64,000 nucleotides of DNA from Styela clava (lineage: Eukaryota > Chordata > Ascidiacea > Stolidobranchia > Styelidae): assembly GCF_964204865.1 (NCBI RefSeq), contig NC_135255.1, positions 3,782,001 through 3,846,000 of the forward strand. Reading direction: 5' to 3'. Both the position numbers and the translations under genes were made by a program. Under the pieces are notes generated by a model. The model was not told the origin of the DNA. It saw only the letters and a program-made list of their open reading frames with translations, and ran no database searches. Shown piece by piece: positions 61,101 through 64,000 of the stretch; the stretch's first letter is position 1; every line of letters begins with the position of its first letter.

Positions 61101-63786
61101 TGAATTAGCCAGCCCATCTAATCTACGCATTGAAGATGTTACAACTAATTCTTTTACTGTCAAATGGGATCAAGCAGATAATGTTGATGTGAGTATTTGT
61201 TGCTTTTCTATTCGAGGTAATCTTAATGTCTTATAATTCTATCAAGATGTCACAGATAATACATAGGCTTTTTTTTAAATGATCATCCGAATTCGTAAAA
61301 GGGAGTTATGAGGTTTCGAATGGTAAGAATAGAATCGGATCATAGCTTATTGTTTATTGTGATGTACTTGGTTCCCTAACGGATTTATAAGCTATAAGCT
61401 CAAGCTTTTCATTTTTGATTTTCTATTCCCATTTTAGTTCTACTTTGCCGAAATTTTCTTACTGGGCGAAGATTCGAGTCAAAGAGTATTTTTCACTAAT
61501 GCATCAAAAGTACCTGAAATAAAATCACCTCCTTTAACACCTGGTGGAAGATATAGAATTGATGTTGCAAATATTGGTGGTGGAAGAATGTCGGACAAAA
61601 TGGGCATTGAAGAAACAACAAGTGAGAGGAAATGATTGAACAAATAGGGCTGACTAAATTGAATATCTACTGACTTGGGAATGAAACAATTTGTTCAAAT
61701 TGAATTAATTGTCTGTTTGGATAAGATCAAGCAATTAAATCATTCTATTTACTGTAACAACCACGAGCAAATAAGCAATAGAAAATATGAAAGAGTGGAT
61801 ATGATCATGGACAATTTTATCTATTGTACAATTACTTTTTCTCTGCAATATAAAATTACTAGCTGTATGAGTTATTGTTTTGGCGATGAGTGGAGACAAA
61901 TAATATTACTGAAATGTTCAAGAATCTTTATGTACGTTTTGTAATTTGGGACTAGTTTAGTGTAACATACCTTTATATGAGGTAAACAGATAATTCGATA
62001 AAATTTATTGCGTTAAGCACTAGCTTCAGACAAGAATATGCAGAATATGTATCCGATACCTACCTTCAATATTAAAAAGTGACCGACGTGATTGGGATAT
62101 TTGATACTGATGGAGTTCATTGGTGTTTTTAAAAATGTTCATAAAAAATCACAGTTACCGGTATTACAAAAATTATATGCTTCTTAGAAGAACTGATACT
62201 GTTTCAATATGGCTTGCCACTCAATATGGCTTGAGGAGAAACAATATTTGCGTCGATTCCAACAAGGATAGGCTTCAAACATCTAAAAACCTATTCACCA
62301 TTTCATTTCAGCTCCGATGCCGATACAAAATCTGAGAATTTTAAATCTGAATACTAATTCTGCAACAATTACATTCGATGTTTTACCTGGAATCGTGGAT
62401 TCATTTGATATAAGAATTGCTCTCAAAGAAGTTCCCGATTTACCTTTTGAATTCAAAGAGGTATGAATCATCATTTCAATGAAAATGAATTAAAAATTAA
62501 AATGACATTCAAATTAATTAATTCATTTTACAAGGTTAAAGTTGAGAATGGCAGAGTTAATGCACTGGTTAGATTTTCTGATCTTGAACCTGGAAGGGAA
62601 TATGAAGTGACTGGAATCGCGAAAAGTGGAGAATCGGAAAGCAGACCCGCAAAAATTCAATTCAGCACAGGTATTGAATATTGATTCTCTGTGGACCATC
62701 CTTTGAGTTAAATTTTATGAGTGTCTTTGAGTTATACCATTCTATTATGTTATATCTGTTAGCTTAAATATTACAGCACGGTAACTTATATAGCTGATAG
62801 AGGTAGTTTAAAGATGAAATATTTTGTTTTACCTTTGAAGATATCTCTACCCCAGCACCAATCAATGTTCGAGTGGATGATGTAGAAACAACTTCATTTA
62901 CTGTTCGATGGAATGAGCAAGATGATGTGGATGTATGTTTTTTCTTTGATAATAAGCGTTTTCTAGGCAATCAAAAAAAAAAACCAGTATATCCAATGCT
63001 TATTATTAATGATTTATAACAAATCATGTCACTATGCAATTATCAGTTTATTTTTTAAGCAATTACAAAGAAATGAAAATCATAGAAAGCTGGCAAATAT
63101 TTGCTAATTATTGAACTTGCTTCCATGCTTCCGAAAACAAACAATACAGTAAAACTAACTTGCTTCCATGCTTCCGAAAACAAACAATACAGTAAAACTA
63201 ATCCCATACCCGACTTGGAATGGTAACCGGACGAGAGACCGTGGTTCGCCATATGGATAAGCCGTCTTATCGACTTTCCTCTCCCCCGGGATAAATATGT
63301 AAATCCTATCCTATCCTATCCTTGAGCAAAATATTTAGAGGCCTGCTAAACAATAAATAATCTTGGTTTAAAATAAAGATATTGCTTACCGAGTAGTGGG
63401 ATTGGTAATCAATTTAGTCAGTTTATTATGTAATCTGAAATTTGATAATATACGGTAGGCCATCCATGTTTCTACTGTAGTATATCTGTATATTCATTAA
63501 TAGCCTACGTGTTTTGAGTAGATATTTTATATATATAAGTAAATTATATATAATTAAACTGACTAATGGAAACTACTCTTTGTTTTTCAGTTTTATTCTT
63601 GTGTTGTTTTCCTCCTGCCACCCCCAGGCAGTTTAGGAGCACCTGCTCCAATATATAGTAACTCACAACTGAGTTCGCCGGAAGCGATCATTACTGGTTT
63701 AACCCCTGGTGCTCGTTATGGAATTGAAGTCGCAAATATTGTTGGAGACAAAACATCTGGAATGGTAGATTTGGAACAACGCACCA
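21883..63786 (+). CDS. Giant multidomain extracellular protein (cadherin-like/EGF/Sushi/FN3/SEA/vWA), 72 exons, incomplete at the right edge
   Basis: One unbroken chain of exons whose phases agree at all 71 junctions; about 3,424 residues without a stop. Order by residue: signal peptide 1-22; furin-like site 98-101; cadherin-like 103-195; EGF-like 200-280; Sushi 281-336; EGF 337-376; FN3 377-606; linker; SEA-like 627-736; EGF 737-793; vWA1 794-993; vWA2 994-1189; nine FN3 1190-2033; Pro/Thr/Lys linker; vWA3 2061-2252; Thr/Ser linker; at least twelve FN3 from 2285. Alternating vWA and FN3 recalls collagen XII/XIV, undulin and tenascin-type matrix proteins, but SEA, Sushi and cadherin-like parts make it unlike any named gene I know. 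It should act outside the cell as an adhesive or structural protein; whether it is membrane-anchored depends on the unseen end. Introns are unusually uniform at phase 1 between modules. Exon borders appear in the entries below. Two-gene readings were considered and not needed. Confidence 0.85.
24642..25074 (+). CDS. Giant gene exons 2-3: cadherin-like segment and start of an EGF
   Basis: Exons 24642-24797 and 24878-25074. NRAPAFERPFSVHLKIGE and LVATDPDGDELVYSL, then DGKFT and FKVEDGKDG, follow the pattern of cadherin-like (DPDGD.L.YSL ... DG.F ... V.DG) repeats. The exon pair ends with CGCQNNGSC, the first cysteines of an EGF-like module completed in the next exon. The calcium motifs are only partly classical, so a generic cadherin-like beta-sandwich is safer than a true cadherin repeat. 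Confidence 0.6.
25510..25690 (+). CDS. Giant gene exon 4: EGF-like module(s)
   Basis: It begins with CKCPDAYDGSMC, closing the EGF started upstream, then CRDDPCFEGVECIDV and CEKCPRGYQGDGIVC, a second EGF-like module with a typical GYxGDG turn. The exon enters in phase 0 and leaves in phase 1. Confidence 0.75.
26045..26212 (+). CDS. Giant gene exon 5: Sushi (CCP) domain
   Basis: A single 1-1 exon encodes one complete Sushi module: CDEPIIDNGQMIAGNISVG, then FECNKGFELVGQQTITC and a final TCE. It has four cysteines in the expected spacing, with the NG and GF.L.G signatures, but the usual late Trp before the last Cys is replaced (SPVPTC). Confidence 0.85.
26774..26893 (+). CDS. Giant gene exon 6: calcium-binding EGF
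   Basis: A 1-1 exon with DQDECLTSPCHADANC, then CFCKEGYVGDGTNSC. The DxDEC start and the N-rich middle (CQNIDGGFLC) fit cbEGF. Confidence 0.85.
27001..27433. mobile_element. Non-autonomous hAT-type element, 433 bp, in the giant gene's intron 6
   Basis: The ends are taggggtgtgcaatc and agtttgcacacccctg, inverted copies of a caggggtgtgcaaact terminus. The flanking GACTAGGC (26993-27000) and TACTAGGC (27434-27441) are an 8-bp duplication with one difference. The interior carries ggcaggagggcca and gcgggccgggccgc subterminal motifs. Confidence 0.75.
27734..29064 (+). CDS. Giant gene exons 7-9: FN3 domain 1 with acidic insert
   Basis: Exons 27734-27840, 28370-28486 and 28896-29064. The Trp strand is IRVSWLVPP and the later FIITNLRPSTLYFIRLRM is the typical L.P.T.Y corner. 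The middle exon (117 nt, phase 0-0) adds a very acidic stretch (YDTEEELKTYFDEFDDYEEK) not normal for FN3. It can be removed without a frameshift, so it may be a cassette. Confidence 0.65.
29973..30586 (+). CDS. Giant gene exons 10-11: FN3 domain 2
   Basis: Exons 29973-30142 and 30460-30586. SSPPQNLLVENERADSIKIS, then WDTP, YTVEYR, LLPSTRYLIRIAAINSAGTG give a textbook FN3. A Cys pair (CIGNIC) lies in the C'-E region. Confidence 0.85.
30772..30831 (+). CDS. Giant gene exon 12: short linker exon
   Basis: A 60-nt exon, phase 1-1, encoding RSGELVSIMKKSEIGKSNSL. No domain. It joins FN3-2 to the SEA-like module and is skippable in frame. Confidence 0.55.
30900..31566 (+). CDS. Giant gene exons 13-15: SEA-like domain
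   Basis: Exons 30900-30994, 31259-31382 and 31456-31566. CIKISFLLKREWKADIGQRN, then LLAGNLEKMLTSMFETLG, KVFFHLQMPD and LLQTLNTKSIEIE follow the SEA pattern (F-strand, W..DL..., long helix, second strand pair). SEA modules often self-cleave at GSVVV-type sites; no such site is seen. SEA is inferred from pattern, not alignment. Confidence 0.5.
31795..31964 (+). CDS. Giant gene exon 16: EGF-like module before vWA1
   Basis: CEACDREDSNNCGSGTKC, then YNLPGSYYCLCSPGFEP. Y.LPGSY.C.C..GF is a strong EGF signature. The exon leaves in phase 0, one of the few module borders not in phase 1; EGF and vWA1 may therefore have been joined as one unit. Confidence 0.8.
32335..34155 (+). CDS. Giant gene exons 17-20: vWA domain 1
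   Basis: Exons 32335-32514, 33031-33160, 33327-33460 and 33999-34155. KYDIVIMVDGSRTVTDPSY carries the first MIDAS motif as DGSRT (DxSxT instead of DxSxS). GTKTGL gives the MIDAS Thr and VIIITDGKSADD the MIDAS Asp. HVHVIGVSN is the next beta strand. Metal binding is likely retained. A TA microsatellite follows exon 18 near 33163-33196. Confidence 0.85.
34473..36235 (+). CDS. Giant gene exons 21-24: vWA domain 2 with degenerate MIDAS
   Basis: Exons 34473-34621, 35014-35149, 35601-35767 and 36100-36235. The exon plan copies vWA1. LDVIFALETTLATSGN replaces DxSxS, and MIVVTKGNLPDD has Lys in place of the MIDAS Asp. Fold residues remain (VLHIVGIG), so this is a structural vWA unlikely to bind metal. 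Confidence 0.75.
35866..36007 (-). repeat. SINE copy (5'-truncated), antisense, 90 bases before exon 24
   Basis: Starts with the reversed tail (aggataggatagga), continues through ggtatgg-type 3' body sequence and stops at tagttgttttctgaagcatg, matching the reverse complement of the full copy at 54293-54629. A TA microsatellite lies just left of it. Confidence 0.75.
36375..36861 (+). CDS. Giant gene exons 25-26: FN3 domain 3
   Basis: Exons 36375-36475 and 36684-36861. FPPVGIQVHIINEKSIHVSW, then NSFIVYLYKGDG and FQPGTQYSVMVQTRRG. Complete FN3, phases 1-0-1. Confidence 0.8.
36965..37040 (+). pseudogene. Frame-incompatible FN3-like exon (dead or poison exon)
   Basis: AG/GT-bordered 76-nt exon: it enters in phase 1 like its neighbours and reads DPPQSVVTTFLKCKQNEHTY, an FN3 first-half pattern. 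It leaves in phase 2 while the next exon needs phase 1. Including it produces a stop early in the following exon. A direct repeat (agaatactgttcaa) overlaps its donor. Skipping it keeps frame, so it is left out of the main model. Confidence 0.45.
37392..38911 (+). CDS. Giant gene: FN3 domains 4 and 5
   Basis: Exons 37392-37605, 38226-38385 and 38725-38911. FN3-4 is DPAQVTGNVKVVRLASNLQI, then SFPPVVGNVDEY and GKYLFLVTTVSGPKSS. FN3-5 is IPKNLKTVLSRTNMLGITWD, then GYLVELTG and LSPANQYEIKVRSFINN. The middle exon carries the end of one domain and the start of the next, with no phase-1 intron between them: the border intron has been lost. The intron inside FN3-4 is phase 2. Confidence 0.75.
39623..40247 (+). 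CDS. Giant gene: FN3 domain 6 (probable GC-AG intron)
   Basis: Exons 39623-39771 and 40118-40247. The first half is APLPITTLKPTMTSDGVRVK, then VDHYILSIKFGKD; the second is VQADESLEGLFKVPQLADTS and YIITAMTVANGVRGE. The only acceptor entry that stays open is phase 0, which requires the donor TTTGAG|GCATAT, a GC donor. The nearby GT donor at 39765 breaks the frame. Both are Trp-less B-type halves. Confidence 0.6.
40370..40402 (+). CDS. Giant gene: 33-nt basic linker exon
   Basis: Phase 1-1 micro-exon encoding RNNTGSPKKKQ between FN3-6 and FN3-7, with an N-glycosylation sequon (NNT). It has good AG and GT borders but is too short to be certain, and it can be skipped in frame. Confidence 0.45.
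40403..42785 (+). other. Long intron with a 27-bp inverted repeat
   Basis: 2.4 kb without coding exon. An inverted repeat has arms at 41150-41176 and 41239-41266 (core ttcagcagagtatgttt perfect, one mismatch and one indel outside), spacer about 62 bases. Otherwise AT-rich with short poly-A/T runs. Confidence 0.6.
42786..43410 (+). CDS. Giant gene: FN3 domain 7
   Basis: Exons 42786-42909 and 43259-43410. SITVDIEYSSSSITLKITPS, then ERYRVTVTRID and LQPAYSYNISITAVNRR. The internal intron is phase 2. The B-strand Trp is replaced by Ile (LKITPS). Confidence 0.7.
44240..44794 (+). CDS. Giant gene: FN3 domain 8
   Basis: Exons 44240-44330 and 44625-44794. RPPIPQNVKLSQQGADRIFI, then TWNKVTGVDRYLMSTTVKG and LSKLFLHSVSNNTRSSRVT. 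Strand pattern is FN3, with internal phase-2 intron; the second half is diverged and the L.P..Y corner is not recognisable. Confidence 0.6.
45613..46514 (+). CDS. Giant gene: FN3 domain 9 (B-type)
   Basis: Exons 45613-45785 and 46397-46514. RRRILSTVSVTNLTITFDPD, then QHYTVRVAP and RLIPGESYIVTISSKLVGN. Phe in place of Trp (ITFDP). Confidence 0.7.
46014..46181 (-). repeat. SINE copy (5'-truncated), antisense, in the intron of FN3 domain 9
   Basis: The reversed tail (ataggataggatg) is followed by gggagagaggaaagcc, gttaccactgcatg and cttgatggcggaggaagtcg, the reverse complement of the SINE body. It extends further 5' than the copy at 35866. Confidence 0.7.
46649..47238 (+). CDS. Giant gene: FN3 domain 10 (A-type)
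   Basis: Exons 46649-46749 and 47073-47238. LPEYPAIIEDEINQNNAILT and then VHDTVQGRD, LNRLVPGRLYHVSVQRSVRG. The Trp position is occupied by L/T; the L.PG..Y corner is intact. Confidence 0.7.
47587..48147 (+). CDS. Giant gene: FN3 domain 11
   Basis: Exons 47587-47684 and 47961-48147. SIASLEATEITRNSIQFTVN, then GLKPGTTYRFSVVAESGGK and the Ser/Thr/Lys-rich end FTTKK. Phases 1-0-1. Confidence 0.75.
48547..48628 (+). CDS. Giant gene: Pro/Thr/Lys linker exon
   Basis: Encodes GPSKPSKPKTTKAPKTTEAP, a mucin-like, O-glycosylation-prone stalk before vWA3. It enters in phase 1 and leaves in phase 2; the vWA3 exon accepts phase 2 only if its acceptor is at 49404-49405, which decides that border. Confidence 0.65.
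49406..50693 (+). CDS. Giant gene: vWA domain 3 with degenerate MIDAS
   Basis: Exons 49406-49686, 50126-50237 and 50512-50693. RPKLNLVFLVSTARGVSNSD replaces the DxSxS motif; SVLVSVIEFNTEGYIQIGLT, then EKMIFLITKDNADDG and TVITAIAVGSEPDD are the usual vWA strands. Only three exons, where vWA1 and vWA2 have four. Acceptor at 49405 chosen by phase; two nearer upstream AGs would put a stop or a phase clash. Confidence 0.75.
50930..51025 (+). CDS. Giant gene: Thr/Ser linker exon
   Basis: Phase 1-1 exon of 96 nt encoding GGGLGEPSVRTTTESIVTSP and on to REKSPS. A low-complexity stalk joining vWA3 to the distal FN3 array; skippable in frame. Confidence 0.6.
51527..51842. mobile_element. Non-autonomous hAT-type element, 316 bp, perfect ends
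   Basis: The termini cagggctactcaact and agttgagtagccctg are perfect inverted repeats. Perfect 8-bp duplication TTCTAGAA (itself a palindrome) on both sides (51519-51526, 51843-51850). Subterminal ggtccgg / ttcggaccgcgg motifs. In the intron before the distal FN3 array. Confidence 0.88.
52365..54064 (+). CDS. Giant gene: FN3 domains 12 (A) and 13 (B)
   Basis: A: exons 52365-52441 and 52859-53051 (SITVQWDEEEDIK, then IYNLKIFYFGNP and LLPGSSYSIIATNLRDG). B: exons 53589-53734 and 53935-54064 (NVVLSFYSLSGNAEEYIISI, then ELDTDQEYIVSGYARSG). This begins the alternating A-B array. Confidence 0.8.
54162..55366 (+). CDS. Giant gene: FN3 domain 14, diverged, split into three exons
   Basis: Exons 54162-54224, 54649-54794 and 55252-55366. 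PKIDMDWKTATPFRF, then DKYTFLVTVTPVSAALKI and ILTPGEVYTLLVTPITAEG. All other distal FN3 domains use two exons; this one has an extra phase-1 intron, which contains the full-length SINE. The domain has no B-type partner after it. Confidence 0.65.
54293..54629 (+). repeat. Full-length tRNA-derived SINE
   Basis: A-box-like tggctcatcgtg at 54308-54319 and a perfect B box ggttcgaatcc at 54377-54387 define a tRNA-related head with a pol III internal promoter. A body of about 240 bases follows, and the tail is tatcctatcctaacc. It is the reference copy for the four truncated ones at 9535, 35866, 46014 and 63114. No protein is encoded; mobility would need a partner LINE. Confidence 0.85.
55759..56962 (+). 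CDS. Giant gene: FN3 domains 15 (A) and 16 (B, with RGD)
   Basis: A: exons 55759-55847 and 56259-56451 (MDSFNIAWDPDNYAN, then VYSVKVIYLGYGDD, GLPSGGKFRIEVANRANG). B: exons 56522-56670 and 56824-56962 (NVRMTFIPGPGDADQFIFTI, then NLSPNEKFIVTGYAQRGDLR). RGD at 56917-56925 falls in the F-G loop. Confidence 0.82.
57328..59157 (+). CDS. Giant gene: FN3 domains 17 (A) and 18 (B)
   Basis: A: exons 57328-57416 and 57605-57788 (TSSFVIKWDRDDSAD, then SYYLQVFRLGEEG, LTPGRTYRIQLASVRRG). B: exons 58448-58596 and 59022-59157 (PPQNLRLQEVGEDYIIVRFD, then NLEPGTEYLITGFSYVEG). Closest relatives are domains 21 and 22 downstream. Confidence 0.82.
57996..58207. mobile_element. Non-autonomous hAT-type element, 212 bp
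   Basis: Ends cagtggttctcgaactttt and gtttgacaaccactg. Perfect 8-bp duplication GTCTAGCA (57988-57995, 58208-58215). In the intron between FN3-17 and FN3-18. Confidence 0.85.
59323..60827 (+). CDS. Giant gene: FN3 domains 19 (A) and 20 (B)
   Basis: A: exons 59323-59414 and 59635-59830 (TNVRVDDLATTSFTVRWDE, then LYSCEVFFEPQPG, LTPGARYTIVVANIVG). B: exons 60460-60608 and 60692-60827 (FDFVRLQFLPGEGVVDDFTF, then DLSPNTQYVVSGYSTSGN). A unpaired Cys (YSCEV) is shared with domain 23. Confidence 0.82.
61097..62670 (+). CDS. Giant gene: FN3 domains 21 (A) and 22 (B)
   Basis: A: exons 61097-61188 and 61438-61621 (NLRIEDVTTNSFTVKWDQ, then FYFAEIFLLGEDS, LTPGGRYRIDVANIGG). B: exons 62312-62460 and 62535-62670 (NLRILNLNTNSATITFDVLP, then DLEPGREYEVTGIAKSGE). 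Exon lengths 92/184/149/136 match domains 17-18 (89/184/149/136). Confidence 0.82.
62841..63786 (+). CDS. Giant gene: FN3 domain 23 (A); gene continues past the window
   Basis: Exons 62841-62932 and 63591-63786 (NVRVDDVETTSFTVRWNEQD, then FYSCVVFLLPPPG, LTPGARYGIEVANIVGDKTS). The donor after 63786 (CACCA|GTAAGT, phase 1) is strong, so further exons, presumably a B domain, follow. The intron between the two exons contains a SINE copy. Confidence 0.82.
63114..63322 (+). repeat. SINE copy, 5'-truncated, with 43-bp tandem duplication
   Basis: Two tandem copies of a 43-bp unit (63114-63156, 63157-63199; core ccatgcttccgaaaacaaac) correspond to the ccatgcttgaaacaaataac part of the full SINE. The 3' body (cccatacccgacttggaatgg) and a tatcctatcctatcc tail follow. 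Confidence 0.8.
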
Positions 63787-64000
63787 GTAAGTACCTGTTT
63801 TGGATCTCTATAAGATAAGGTCGTCATATTTATTCAGCGGAGAGAAAAGTTGATGAGTCAAATTTATTATATGCTGAACCACGGGCTCCCAGATGTCCCA
63901 GATGCATAGACCTAATGGTGGATGTGCAAGGAAAGCATGTTGTAACGATTAGCACAATGTTGACATTTTTTGTTCAATAAATTAGCAGGTTATAGTATTT

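Overview
This is an AT-rich invertebrate animal nuclear window: multi-exon genes with GT-AG introns, about 30 long introns filled with small transposons, and tRNA-derived SINEs. Compact introns (mostly 200-800 bases) and secreted EGF/Sushi/SEA/vWA/FN3 domain mixtures suggest an invertebrate deuterostome, most likely a tunicate. That assignment is an inference and no species is claimed. All exon calls rest on splice signals plus unbroken reading-frame phase. No transcript evidence was available.

Layout. (1) 639-5105, + strand: the 3' part of a diacylglycerol lipase (DAGL) gene, covering the end of the catalytic domain and a long low-complexity tail; the gene begins left of the window. (2) 5106-11482: 3' UTR, intergenic sequence and repeats, including a 5'-truncated SINE. 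(3) 18456-11483, - strand: a five-exon gene for a coiled-coil protein of about 320-356 residues ending in a CaaX box. A hAT-type element sits exactly at one of its splice donors. (4) 18457-21747: intergenic. (5) 21883 to beyond the right edge, + strand: one giant gene with 72 coding exons in the window (about 10.3 kb of open reading frame, about 3,424 residues, no stop reached).

The giant gene encodes a secreted or cell-surface matrix-type protein. Its order is signal peptide and furin-like site, cadherin-like segment, EGF-like, EGF, Sushi, EGF, 2 FN3, SEA-like, EGF, 2 vWA, 9 FN3, vWA, then at least 12 more FN3. Nearly every module is bounded by phase-1 introns. The distal FN3 array is a higher-order repeat: W-containing A and W-less B domains alternate, and pairs of A-B dimers recur every 3.5-3.9 kb. 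One B domain carries RGD at the position used by fibronectin for integrin binding.

Mobile DNA: six non-autonomous hAT-type elements with 8-bp target duplications, and five copies of one tRNA-derived SINE family ending in TATCC repeats. Several lie close enough to splice sites to have changed them. No rRNA, CRISPR or virus-like gene was seen.
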